Shown here: positions 46,568 through 57,134 of the stretch, piece by piece
Layout of the letters: each line of letters begins with the position of its first letter
How positions within the stretch are numbered: position 1 is the first letter of the stretch
Assembly (NCBI RefSeq): GCF_905147365.1
Contig: NC_056416.1
Coordinates: 2,872,001-2,936,000, forward strand
Direction: 5' to 3'
Source: Aricia agestis
Lineage: Eukaryota > Arthropoda > Insecta > Lepidoptera > Lycaenidae
Length of the DNA stretch: 64,000 nt
Program-made: the position numbers and the translations under genes
The notes under the pieces: model-generated
What the model saw: only the letters and a program-made list of their open reading frames with translations
What the model was told of the DNA's origin: nothing
Databases searched by the model: none

Positions 46568-46914
46568 TATTCAATTTACAATTTATTTAAAGTGGTTTTA
46601 TTGAATAAGGATTAATGCCGTATTGGTTAAAATCGCTTCGAAAATTAGCCATTATAATATTTCGTCGTTAAAAGTAAATGACAAAAAACTGTTATTGTGG
46701 TATATCCATAAGAGGTAGATATATACCATTGCGGAGTTTTCTGTAGACCTTTTCAATGTGTACAGTACTTGGTACATTATTTTGATTAAATCTCGTAGGG
46801 TTCAGCCTGCGTTTGCAATGTAAGCGGAAAAAAATGTAATTATTTACGACGTCACATTAGAAACCCCAACAATAACAGTATTTCTCTACTATTTAAAGAA
46901 TGTTATTATACTTA

Positions 46915-47040
46915 TAAACCTTCCTCTTGAATCACTCTATCTATTAAAGAAAACCGCATCAAAATCCGTTGCGTAGTTCTAAAGATTAAAGGGAACAAAG
47001 GGACATGGGGGAAAACTTTGTTTTATAATATTTAGTGATA
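46915..47040 (+). repeat. LINE 3'-end-like fragment
   Basis: 'gaaaaccgcatcaaaatccg', 'tgcgtagttctaaagatt' and 'tttgttttataatatttagt' resemble a common lepidopteran RTE-like tail. Assigned from memory. Confidence 0.45.
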
Positions 47041-47072
47041 GTCTAAAATTACAATAGAACAATCAGAGAAAT

Positions 47073-47222
47073 TAATTCATAGGCAGATGGCGGACCTACG
47101 TAGTTTGGTCGCGTTACGTCAAACCCAACCGACAGATCACAATTAACATTGAACTGACATGATCCGACTACATGACGTTGGTCTGTCAACTACTTAGGAA
47201 TATATTTCCTCGATGGTACCTA
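47073..47222. repeat. Rep-F copy 1
   Basis: Matches 49608-49760: 'cataggcagatggcggacct', 'gtagtttggtcgcgttacgt', 'gacgttggtctgtcaact' and 'tcgatggtacctac'. Inside MITE-3. Confidence 0.75.
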
Positions 47223-47585
47223 CTATTTTAGTCACGACTGTAGTTCAAATTGTAATCGAACACTAAAATATATAGTAAATATGATCACCAAGCTTGACAG
47301 CTTCACCAAACTTCAAAATGCCTGATAAGTGACAACAGTGCCTGTTTTTTTAATGGCTGTTGGCTATAAATAACAATAATAAATGCCAGTGTTAAGTATT
47401 AAATGACGAGAAAAAAAATTTGTATGACGTTTCTCTCGGCGAAATTGACTACGTGACAAAACTCTAGACCCCCTTCCCCCCTCTCGTGACCGAGCGTAGT
47501 ATTTTGAAGACCCCCCCCCCCCCCCCCTAAATGGGTCACGTAGTATGGGTATGCTCCCTTATCAGAAAGCGGTGAAACAGGCCAT

Positions 47586-48099
47586 AAGTTTTTAAGATAT
47601 TTTTACAATAAAAGGACTAAATTCCAGTAGGATCTTAGCAGTTTCACAATAAATAAACAATGCAACGGATATAATTATGCAAAAGTTGAAGGTAGTATAA
47701 ATCTATTAATCAGCTTTTTATGTAAGGCAAATCGAATTGACTGATATTTTCAGTCAAACCCAAAAATCATTGTTAAAATTATCACAACCTCTATGAATTT
47801 ATTTAGGCTTATAAAAAGCTAAAGCTACAGTTTAAAATACTCTTAAGATTAGGTATAAGTACTTTAAAGCGCTTAAACTCTCTAATTTCAATTTGAATTT
47901 GCGTCAGCTAAATAAAAATCCAAATTAAGGTTTAAGAGGTCTATCGGAGTAATCTCAGCTCTTTATGGCGCGGTCCGGCCCAATAAAACGCTGCCAATGA
48001 CAGCCGGCTTCATATCGACACGGTATAATACAGTAGTGTAACTCGGTTCTGCCCTTAAAATTTGTCACAGAGAGAGAAAATAATGTGCGTTACATCTTA
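47586..48099. other. no recognised feature
   Basis: AT-rich DNA; nothing identified. Confidence 0.35.
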
Positions 48100-48249
48100 G
48101 GGTTAATTCAGACTGCAACGCGACGCGTAGATGCATTTCTAAATTTGTACTGAATTGACAGTTTTGAATTGCGTGAGACATCTTGCAAATCTATCAGATC
48201 CATACAAAAGAAATGCATCTACGCGTCGCATTGCGGTCTGAATTGATCT
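48100..48249. mobile_element. MITE-2 short copy, TTA target duplication
   Basis: 150 bp with 'gggttaattcagactgcaac' and the complement end 'attgcggtctgaattgatct'. TTA is at 48097-48099 and 48250-48252. Inner repeats 'gcgtagatgcatttct' and 'aaatgcatctacgcgtcgc' match MITE-2 at 24183. Confidence 0.8.
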
Positions 48250-49034
48250 TTACTGTATTAATTGTTCAGACTTCAGAGTGCTTAGCAATATTGCATTCGA
48301 CAACGAAGTTAGATGTCCAAAATGTGATAATTATATCGCAAAGTGTCATGACACTGAAGTCTTCAGAGTTGTTGTGGCTAGAGCATGAGTTCGTGTAGTA
48401 ATCATAATGTTACTTATCTAAAATAATTTGTATGAAAATGATCATAGGTCTGAGAAATATAGTTTTCCTTTCGGTCTTCAAAAAATCATGATCATCACTC
48501 GGAAATCCAATTATTATTATTGTGTGCGTGCTCCTAATTTAGGCGGTCTATGAGTATGGTCTACTGTTTATTATTTTATGTATACTGTGTATTGGTTTCA
48601 CATAAATTCAATTTTTTAATTGGTAGGTACTTATAATCTAGAATGACTTACCCTAAGTTGTGTGTTTTAAAGGTATGAAATTTAACATACATTTTATTTG
48701 AGAGTATTCGAGAAATACAGCTTTTTATTCTCTCTGTTTAATAAATTTTTTTATATAGTCTGTTCGCCATCAGAATTGACAATTTCCACAAAAAGAATAA
48801 TTGATTATTAGAGTCTATATTTTAATACATAGAGCTTCTATTTTATCTTGTTGTTTTAGGTTAGAATATTTTGCAAGCCATAAAATATTTGCTTTAATTA
48901 ACTGTATTTATAATCCCCTTGTTATGTTAACGGTTCAATAAAAACAGAAAATATCGGGCTTTTTAATCAGTGGGTTATGACATTGGTATTTTTACGCATA
49001 TTTTGTGTTAGTTGGGAGTTATTTTGTGTTATTT
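48250..49034. other. no recognised feature
   Basis: AT-rich DNA; nothing identified. Confidence 0.35.
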
Positions 49035-49175
49035 TTAGGCATATAGGTCATGACTCATGAGGGCGAAGGAAGAAAAAGTGTTCCCGTGTACTGCGCAAAG
49101 ATTTGGCACTATATAGAACTCCGAGGACGCGTTGATGACTTGGTGCTAATAAAACTAGCCATAGTCACAAAATTC
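49035..49175 (+). repeat. SINE-2 body fragment, decayed
   Basis: 'gtgttcccgtgtactgcgca' and 'ttggcactata' follow the order of 44035-44110; the head is missing. Confidence 0.5.
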
Positions 49176-49607
49176 GACTTGAGAGGAATTAATATAGTAC
49201 TTTTGATTTTACCATGCAAAAGAAACTAATAGTGTACTTTTGCATTTACAACCGTTTATAGTCAATGATATTCTATGTTACTAACGTATTTTAGAAACTC
49301 ATTGTTTAGAGTTGTAAATCGAGAAGTTCAAAGCAAGATTACTGAAACGACTTGTCGCACAGATAAATCGCTCTATATAAATGGCACAATAATTATTCCC
49401 TTTAACATGACTATTAAACAGTTGAGTACAGTTTGGCCCTACTTAATGAAAAAAGTACACAATGACATCAAGTTTTACATTTCCATATACCCAGTCAATT
49501 TAATATAGATCCCCTATCATGTTGGACTATAGCTGTGGATAACCATGATTATTACAGTGATCATTGTGAAGCTGTTAATAGCATGTACTATCAGAAATGT
49601 ATATCAT

Positions 49608-49760
49608 AGGCAAAATATGTGAGATAGCGGACCTATGTAGTTTGGTCGCGTTACGTCAAACCCAGGCGACAGATCACAAATAACATTGAATTGACATAAT
49701 CCGACTAAATGACGTTGGTCTGTTAACTGCCTATGAATTAATTTCTTCGATGGCACCTAC
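49608..49760. repeat. Rep-F copy 2
   Basis: Same blocks as 47073-47222 in the same orientation, with 'atcataggcaaaatatgtga' at the start. Confidence 0.7.
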
Positions 49761-50930
49761 GAATAATAAAAACGATGGTACATACACAATGCACATTCCA
49801 CAAACAACGACCACCCTGGACAATTATTCATAGATGAAAAATACCCTCTACACGTTCATAATATAATCGGTAGTATTGGTCCATTGGGCATTTTCAAAAA
49901 AATGTGTACCCCTGGTTTTTACCTTGTCCCTTGACTTCGCTACAGATTATTTGTAAAAAATTACATACTAACATTTTGTAATTTTAATGTAGGAGCATAA
50001 ACAAGTTTTCTTTTATTAAAATACATTCACGTTTGTATATAATTTTATTTAGTATGAGATTTATAAGGGTTTTTAAGTACCGAAACCTATTAAATTCACC
50101 TGTCCCCTTCCCAGAAGTTGTAACAAAATCTTTAATAACTATTTTTTTTCTTAAAGTAAGTTACTTAAAAAACATATGTTAGATTCTTAAATACTTAATG
50201 TATCAATTGAATGTCTTGTTATTGAAAAATCTAACATAATTTAACTACAAATTAATTAAAATTATAATCATGAAAAAACAACCCGGCCGGAATGTTCGGT
50301 TTAGTGACCGTTTTTTTTAGTTTTATAAACATACTACAAAAATATTTTCGGCACTAAATGATAGCACTATATTTCATTGTACATCGAGAAACTTCAATTT
50401 AAATTTAGTAGTTAAAAATCTGCTACAAGACGCGGACGCAGGTTGGATGGTTCTTCAGGAACGGTTTATTTGTTCAGATAAGTGACCATATTTTGTAAGC
50501 ATTATTATACTTTCTCCAACTGTTTTTACTGTTGACACGTTGCAAAATTAGTTTAGTATTTAGTATAAAAAATGAAATTGTGATAACTATTATCGGTTAT
50601 TTACAAACACTTTAAAAGTAAAAGAAAGTAATATTACGTGACTTCCGACTTGTGACTTTTCGTATGGTCACATATAATGGAACGGACAAGTCACAACAGG
50701 CGGAAAGCATAAGGCTTAGTTCACATTTTAAATAAATTATTTTTTTATTCACAGATTTTATTAAGAAAATTGGAGATTTTTAAACTGGTACGATTAACGT
50801 ACAAATATATTTTTTATTACTTATGTGTTAAGGTGACGCCGCGTTAAAGTAAAAAACCGTTTTGGATATGTTTTAGATTGCTAGTTTTCTATGAAAGGCC
50901 GGCCCGGCCTCTCACAGAAAACAAGCAATG
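49761..50930. other. no recognised feature
   Basis: AT-rich DNA; nothing identified. Confidence 0.4.
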
Positions 50931-51302
50931 GAACAGCAAAAAATGGAAAGGGCGTAAGCGACAAAATAGTTTTGTCGCGTAATTTAAAAACCATAAATAC
51001 ATTTCATATAAGCTATGGGCAAATTAAAGTGTATGCTTGAACCAATCCATGTACATTTTTGGAAGCTTAAATCACTCTCCTCTGTAGGGAAAAATAGGAA
51101 TCCTTTTTTTTTACACAGGTCTATTTGATTGATTATTCTGTTTTATAAAAGTTGACCAATCGTGTTATGCTATGGGTAAATCAAAGACAAAGACATGATA
51201 AATACTGACAATGAACTTTAATTTCTTAGCTTTAGTTATTGCTGAGAAAAATCGATATCGCTACAGCCAAATCATAAAGGCGTCGACTTTACTTAACAAT
51301 AA
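50931..51302 (-). repeat. Rep-I copy 2 (inverted)
   Basis: Reverse complement of 43379-43750, from 'atggaacagcaaaaaatgga' to 'cgtcgactttacttaaca'. Confidence 0.8.
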
Positions 51303-51437
51303 CAAATATACTATTTAAAATTTAAGTACCTAAAAGTTTTATGTTTTTTAAAAATTTTGATTTTATTTCCACTACTTTTCTATCAGTAAAGTTGAAAATC
51401 ATTTTGTGTCGTTGATATTTGCAGATTTATAATAACT

Positions 51438-51846
51438 AGACATCAGATTATATGCATTTGCATACTTGCATATGCAAATGCATATAATCACTTTTTAGGC
51501 GATAGTGCATATTTTGGCAATTTTTCGTTGATAGTGCATATTTCGGTAGTTTAACTTCCATGGGCATTAAGATTGCAATCGGAAAATGTTGGTAGAAAAT
51601 TATTATTGGCGTATAATAAATAAATAAAAAGTCTTTATTTCAAGAAATTAAAAATCCTGTATTTTATGAAATTATAAAAATTGGCGCTTTTATTAATGTC
51701 ACTACCGGAAAAGTCTTCAAAAAAATAATAAATTTTAATATTAAGTGACTTTTGATTGTGCATATTTTGTGCATATTTCGACCATTTTTCGTGCATATTT
51801 GCATGGATATTTCGGCACTTTGATCGTGCATATAATCCGATGTCAT
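51438..51846. mobile_element. hAT-like element with 8-bp target duplication
   Basis: Flanked by identical TAATAACT (51430-51437, 51847-51854). The ends 'gacatcagattatatgca' and, on the complement, 'gacatcggattatatgca' are inverted repeats, with one base of slippage at the very end. Multiple 'tgcatattt(c/t)gg' motifs recur at both ends in opposite orientation. No transposase frame at 409 bp. An 8-bp duplication points to the hAT superfamily. Confidence 0.75.
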
Positions 51847-51854
51847 TAATAACT

Positions 51855-52677
51855 TAGGAATTCGTAGACATGTGAACACATCTTTATGATTATGAGATGT
51901 TCGTCCCTCTAATTATTGAAGTTAAATCTATGAAATCAAAGAATTTTTTACTTTTATAAGTAGTGCAACAATAAAAATGTTTAAATAAAAGGTTTTTGTG
52001 TTATAAAAACTCCTTTAAATATGTTAAATATTACTTACTCATGTAAAAAAATTAAAAATAACCTAGTGGTTGGGTCACATAGTCACACTATGGATTAAAA
52101 ATAATTGCTACTCTTGTTGATCCTTGAAATTATCAAAATTTTTTTTAATAAACAATTAAATATGCATTTCACTAGATTAAATTAACGAAGAAATCCATTT
52201 ATTGCTGTATTTTTTTGTATTAAATTATATTTTACATTTAGTCGCACAACGGAATCTGTTTCGTCGAAAATTCGATTTTGTTTCAATAATATCAGAATAA
52301 TATAACGTTTTCAGCGTTCTTTTTAACTTATTCCATTAGTTCAATATTTTTCCTTGTATATGACATTCAAAAAAAGGTAAATAAATGACCTTAAAAAATA
52401 TAGACATATTTTTGCAAGGGTACACGTTTTTTTGAAAATGCCCCATTATGTACAAAAAAGAGGCCGCATAATATTATTAAAATATGTCAAGCAACACTGT
52501 TTTGGCAATTCTATCAGGGAATCTCGTACATTTTAATATTAATAAAAGTATTATGGCCGAAAAGGTTGGAGGCGTTTGTAAAGGCTGTGACGTGACCTGC
52601 GAGTCAAGTTGGAGCGTTCGCAGACGATCCGAAACGATATCTTTTGAGATCTATGCGATCCTCTTTACGCTTAAAAT
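51855..52677. other. no recognised feature
   Basis: AT-rich DNA. A 91-codon plus frame (52484-52759) has no recognisable domain and runs into the LINE tail, so I do not call it. Confidence 0.35.
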
Positions 52678-52952
52678 TTTATTTATTTATTTATTTATTT
52701 TAAAAGGTTTGTCAACAATTGCTAACACTTATAATAAAGTACAGGATACACTTAATTAATTACCATTCAGTGTTACAACTTCTTACAGACAAACACTATA
52801 TGCACCAATAAAAATTAACAACAAAATTCTATAATAGATTAATATGACTTTAAAAATAACATTACATTGGAAGAATCAAACAATACAATACAACAAAATA
52901 GAATAGTTAGAATTTCAAGGTAAATAGACATAGCAGAAAAATATTTTAGATT
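52678..52952 (-). repeat. 3' untranslated region and AAAT tail of the old LINE
   Basis: On the minus strand the reverse transcriptase relic is followed by about 250 bp of non-coding sequence ending in an (AAAT)n tract (plus 52679-52702). This is the usual 3' end of such elements. The C-terminal part of ORF2 is missing upstream of it. Confidence 0.65.
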
Positions 52953-53977
52953 TTAAGATTGCTTTAGTTCTTTTGAGTTCCTAATTACAAAACCTAGCAT
53001 TTGGAAACCCCTCTTGACGATGTTATTAATATGTTTATCGAATTTGAGTTGGCTATCAATAATGACTCCTAGATCGCGGACTTTATCTAGTTCCTGATTA
53101 TTTATGTTATATTCATACGAGAGAAGGTTTTTTCGATTGCGCGAAAAACATATTTGATAACATTTGCTTATATTTAAAAACATTTTATTTCGTACACACC
53201 AATCGTATAATCTGTCTATGTCCTCTTGAAGTAATTTTGAGTCTAAATATGTTTTTATAGGTTTCATAACCTTTAAATCATCAGCAAATAAGTAAAAATC
53301 AGAATGAACAAAACAATTACAAATGTCATTTATAAATATATTGAAGAGAATTGGCCCCAAGTGTGATCCTTGTGGAACTCCACTGGTAGCAGAAAAGATG
53401 TCAGACTTGAAACCGTTTGCCACTACCATGTATAATCGTTCTAACAAATAAGACCAGAACCAGTGAAGCAAACTACCACCGATACCAGCATTAGAAAGTT
53501 TTTGCAGAAGTATTTCATGGTCTACTTTATCAAACGCTTTACTGAAGTCCGTATAAATTGCATCAACGGGAACTCTTTTATCTACGTATTTATAAATTTT
53601 AGAAGTAAATGACGCTAAGTTGGTTGCAGTAGATCTTTTGCTGACAAAACCATGTTGGTTTGGAATTATTACTTGTCTAATATGCCAGACTAGTTGCTTT
53701 GTTACTAATTTTTCTAAAACTTTTCCGAAAATATTGAGGATAGATATAGGTCTATAATGAGAAATCAGGTGACGGGATCCAGACTTATGTAGTGGAACTA
53801 TTAGTGCCTCCTTCCACCGTTTAGGAAATATTCCGTCGACCAGTGATTTATTGTATATTATTTTTCATGGATAAGATAATGTTTCCGCGCATGATTTAAT
53901 AAATACTGGGGGAATACCGTCACTGCCAGCTCCCTTTCCAGAATCCAATGATTTTAAAGCATTCTGAACTTCTCCTT
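52953..53977 (-). pseudogene. old LINE: reverse transcriptase part of ORF2
   Basis: Continuous minus-strand reverse transcriptase homology from 'FSEGEVQNALKSLDSGKGAG' through 'HKSGSR', 'YRPISIL', 'NQHGFVSKRST', motif A 'YTDFSKAFDKVDH', motif B 'SGVPQGSHLGPILFN' and motif C 'FADD'. It ends at 'KELKQS', where the thumb and C-terminal region should follow but do not. One in-frame TGA (53865-53867) breaks it. All catalytic aspartates are still visible. This is the downstream half of the ORF2 whose upstream half is at 59020-60430; the young LINE at 53986-59019 lies between. Compared with the young ORF2, about half of the residues in this segment agree by eye, so it belongs to a related but distinct family. 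Confidence 0.92.
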
Positions 53978-53985
53978 CTGAGAAT
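53978..53985 (-). other. target-site duplication, 3' side of young LINE
   Basis: Reads ATTCTCAG on the minus strand; its partner is ATTATCAG at 59020-59027. They differ at one base. Confidence 0.7.
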
Positions 53986-54233
53986 GATTTTATTTTTATT
54001 TTATTTTATTTTTTATTTGAACGGAAAACATACAGTGATAAAACTTAAATTAAAAATTAAGGCTGATTAGTATCTAAGCACTATTAACATGTTTCCACAA
54101 GTAGAAGTCTAAACATTAACAACATTGCTTTACATTTAGGTAGACAAAAGTATTTGGCAGTGATACAATAGTACACATTACAAAAGCAATCCCAATGATA
54201 ATATCCATAGTACAAGAGTAATGAATCCAACAA

Positions 54234-57134
54234 TCAGTGACCAGCTTCAAACCAATTTTTATTGATTGATTTTCTGATAGCATAAATAGATGAATTAAAA
54301 ATGTCAATGTCATGGTGTTTACTCAAATCATTCATGCAAGCAGGTGTTCTAACGAAGAAGGTATTCTTCCTATAATTGGAATGGGAGAATGGAATATAAA
54401 AGGGGTTGAAGGAGCATATTCTGGATGAGCGGGAAGGGACTTTCAGGGTAATTTTGGAAACAAGAAGGGAGGAATCTATTTTATTTTGGGCAATATTTAG
54501 GAATGTACAAATGTCAGCTACTTGACGTCTGAGATGCAGGGGTAGCATGTGATACCTTCTGCATCTCGACTCATAGTCAGTGTCAGATGTTCCGCATTTA
54601 TATTGTAGGAATCTCACAAATCGTTTCTGGATGGATTCGAGCCTGTTAATATAGGTAATGTACTGAGGGTTCCAAATTTGGGAGCAATATTCAAGGACAC
54701 TACGTACATACGAGCAATACAGTACTTTTAGAATTTTTATGTTTTTGAATTGGGAGCTCATTCTGATTACAAATCCAAGCGACTTGTTGGCCTTCGAGAT
54801 AATGTGATCCAGATGCTTGGAGTATGAGAATTTCGAATCGTGAATAACGCCTAGGTCACGAATCTCTGATACTTTCTTTAAAGACTGTTCACGCAGTGAG
54901 TAGGAAAGGTTCTTTATGGTCTTATCTGCCCGGCTAAACGTTATCGTATAACACTTATTAATATTTAGGTCTAAATTATTATCTCGACAATATTTTTCAA
55001 ACCTGTTCAGGTCCTCCTGTAATAAGTTGCAGTCAGTCAGTGTTCTAATATTTTTGTAAATTTTCATATCGTCAGCGTATAAGAGAAATTTGGAGTGATA
55101 AAAACAAGTATGTATATCGTTCACAAATAGGTTGAACAGAAGGGGTCCCAACAGAGAACCTTGGGGGACACCTGATGGTACAGTAGTCCAAGGGGAGGTA
55201 AAACCATTAACCACTACAGCCTGCGACCTATTTAGAACATAAGAGGTAAACCACCTATACAAGTTTCCATGAATTCCTGCATTAAAGAGTTTTTTCAGAA
55301 GCAGCGAATGATCTATTCGATCAAAAGCTTTGCTGTAATCTGTAAAAATGACGTCAACTTGTCCACCCGAGTCCATATTCTCAGCAATGTATTCAACAAA
55401 GGTTAAGAGATTGGAAGTTGTCGATCTACGCGGAAGAAAGCCATGTTGTTCAGGCATAAAGTGGTTTGCAAGTGAACTATATACTTGTGTATAAACAATT
55501 TTTTCCAAAAGCTTGGCGAACACGCACAGTTTTGAGATGGGTCTGTAATTTTTAATTTCATTTTTACTACCACTCTTATGAATTGGTGAAACAAAAGCTG
55601 ATTTCCATATATTTGGGACTATACCTTCTGTCACAGATCGCTTAAATAATAGGGTGATAGGTAACGTTAAGGAATCTGAGCAACGGGATATAAATTGTGG
55701 TGGGATGTTATCCGGGCCCGCGCCTTTAGTGACATCAACTGAACCGAGTAACTTATTAATAGTTTCAGGTAGTATTTCAATACTTGATATTACTGAGTTA
55801 ATATATTTTGTTTTTTGGGGGGAATGTGTTGGACAAGTGGATTGTTGCAGAAAATTATTATTGAAGAAGTCTGAGAATAAAGAACAAGCTTCCTCGCCCG
55901 AGGTAGTACTGTGACCTTCAAATGTCATAGAGGACGGAAATGTGCTATTGCTCTTATTATTTTTTATGAAAGACCAAAAAAGCTTGGGGTTTTTTGCTAT
56001 CGCGAGTTCACAATTATCAAGGTAAGACTGATAACTACTATTTTCCATGGCCTTAGCCCTTTTGCGTAATAATTTAAAAGATTCATAATCAGATGTATTT
56101 CCATAGGTACGGTATTTACGGAGGAATTTGTATTTCTCCTTAAGTACTTTTTTTAAGGCGGAGCTATACCAAGCTGGAAAGTTTCTACTATTATTTATAT
56201 ATTTTTGAGGAACGTGGGAGTTAATGATGTGATATAAATAATCATAGAACATAGTGGTTGCGTCATTAAGTGAACCTCTGTTAAGACAATCTTTCCAATT
56301 GATGTTGTTTAATTCACAGTTAATTTTGTCATAGTCACCTAAGGAATATATGTACTTTTTTCGTGGCTTAACTTCTAGTGGCTTTTGGCTTCGTAGGGTT
56401 AAGTTTATGTCTAGAGATTTATGGTGGGCATCTTCAGGTACCAGCGGTGAACCACAAGCTGAGACCACACATTGAGTATTGGAAAGAACCAGATCTAATA
56501 TTCTCTCATTTATGTTTTTGCAGAAATTAAACTGCGTTAAGTTACATTCAGTTAAAGTATCTAAAAAGCACATCTGTGTTTCGCCTATGGCACCCGAGTA
56601 TAGAACATTACTATTACAGTCTGAGCTCCAAATAATGTTGCTCAAGTTAAAATCGCCCATTATAAGAAATAAGTCATTAGGACACGAATTTACAATTAAG
56701 GATAAGTTTTGTACAAAGTTAGAAAGTTGCAAGTTAAAAGAATTGCCTAGGTTAGCTTTACACAGGTAGATAGTACACAAATGTAACTTTGCACTTGACT
56801 GAGAAGATGTTTTTAAGGAAATAGTTATCCAAATATCCTCTGCAGAGGATGACCATTCCGGACGTCCGATGGCTGTGTATTCTTTTTTTATAGCGAATAA
56901 TACGCCACCGCCATATTTTTCACGAGTTAAGTTATAGTCCCTATCCCTACGATATACAACATATCGGTTGTCAAACAGTTCACCGTCGCACACGCTGTCG
57001 AGCAGCCACGTTTCAGTTAAGGATATCCCATCAAAGTCATTTAACATAAGATTTCTTTTAAAAGTATGTGTTTTAGTTCTGAGTCCTCGCGTATTTTGGT
57101 GATATATATTAAAATTAAAATTATTGCAAGCCAT
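54234..57134 (-). CDS. LINE ORF2: endonuclease-reverse transcriptase, 966 aa
   Basis: An intact polyprotein. Residues 1-240 form an APE-type endonuclease: 'YHQNTRGLR' (Asn14), 'LTETW' (Glu41), 'IMGDFNLS' near 160, 'ERILDLVLSN' near 210 and a terminal 'EDAHHKSLDI' histidine motif. Residues 240-460 are the linker, with 'NFPAWYSSALKKVLKEKYKF' and 'NPKLFWSFIK'. Residues 470-740 are the reverse transcriptase: 'GAGPDNIPP', 'NYRPIS', 'EQHGFLPRRST', motif A 'FTDYSKAFDRIDH', motif B 'SGVPQGSLLGPLLFN' and motif C 'YADD'. The C-terminal region has 'YCSQIWNPQ' and 'RLESIQKRFVRFLQYKCG', usual for these LINEs. The ATG at 57134 is chosen because it precedes the endonuclease start by only a few residues and overlaps the preceding stop as TAATG. 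The length is normal and no catalytic residue looks lost. Confidence 0.96.
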   Translation of the reverse strand: MACNNFNFNIYHQNTRGLRTKTHTFKRNLMLNDFDGISLTETWLLDSVCDGELFDNRYVVYRRDRDYNLTREKYGGGVLFAIKKEYTAIGRPEWSSSAEDIWITISLKTSSQSSAKLHLCTIYLCKANLGNSFNLQLSNFVQNLSLIVNSCPNDLFLIMGDFNLSNIIWSSDCNSNVLYSGAIGETQMCFLDTLTECNLTQFNFCKNINERILDLVLSNTQCVVSACGSPLVPEDAHHKSLDINLTLRSQKPLEVKPRKKYIYSLGDYDKINCELNNINWKDCLNRGSLNDATTMFYDYLYHIINSHVPQKYINNSRNFPAWYSSALKKVLKEKYKFLRKYRTYGNTSDYESFKLLRKRAKAMENSSYQSYLDNCELAIAKNPKLFWSFIKNNKSNSTFPSSMTFEGHSTTSGEEACSLFSDFFNNNFLQQSTCPTHSPQKTKYINSVISSIEILPETINKLLGSVDVTKGAGPDNIPPQFISRCSDSLTLPITLLFKRSVTEGIVPNIWKSAFVSPIHKSGSKNEIKNYRPISKLCVFAKLLEKIVYTQVYSSLANHFMPEQHGFLPRRSTTSNLLTFVEYIAENMDSGGQVDVIFTDYSKAFDRIDHSLLLKKLFNAGIHGNLYRWFTSYVLNRSQAVVVNGFTSPWTTVPSGVPQGSLLGPLLFNLFVNDIHTCFYHSKFLLYADDMKIYKNIRTLTDCNLLQEDLNRFEKYCRDNNLDLNINKCYTITFSRADKTIKNLSYSLREQSLKKVSEIRDLGVIHDSKFSYSKHLDHIISKANKSLGFVIRMSSQFKNIKILKVLYCSYVRSVLEYCSQIWNPQYITYINRLESIQKRFVRFLQYKCGTSDTDYESRCRRYHMLPLHLRRQVADICTFLNIAQNKIDSSLLVSKITLKVPSRSSRICSFNPFYIPFSHSNYRKNTFFVRTPACMNDLSKHHDIDIFNSSIYAIRKSINKNWFEAGH

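Larger units (their letters stand above)
45828..47558. mobile_element. MITE-3, 1.73-kb TTA-flanked element
   Basis: Perfect 23-bp terminal inverted repeats beginning 'gggagcatacccatactacg', with TTA directly outside both (45825-45827, 47559-47561). At the left end the terminal repeat is followed by its own inverted copy, a perfect 26-bp hairpin (45837-45889). No transposase frame; the inside carries Rep-B-like and Rep-F copies and a C-run (47508-47527). The duplication fits PIF/Harbinger. Confidence 0.85.
45733..47583. mobile_element. MITE-1 copy split by a TTA-flanked insertion
   Basis: The left part (45733-45827) matches MITE-1 ('gggcctgtttcaccgcttcc'). The right part (47559-47583) is its other end ('cagaaagcggtgaaacaggc'). 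Removing 45828-47558 and one TTA joins them into a normal-sized copy. The outer duplication is TTA on the left; the right flank is altered. Confidence 0.8.

Noticed and set aside
43379..51302. One 7.9-kb DNA transposon with 372-bp terminal repeats
   Set aside because: No target duplication was found at the outer ends and no transposase or capsid-type gene lies between, so it is reported only as a paired repeat.
54116..54313. 65-codon minus frame over the end of ORF2
   Set aside because: It is in another frame of the LINE 3' end with no recognisable domain.
55403..56769. Several plus-strand and alternative minus-strand frames inside the young ORF2
   Set aside because: They are shadows of the intact 966-residue reverse transcriptase frame.
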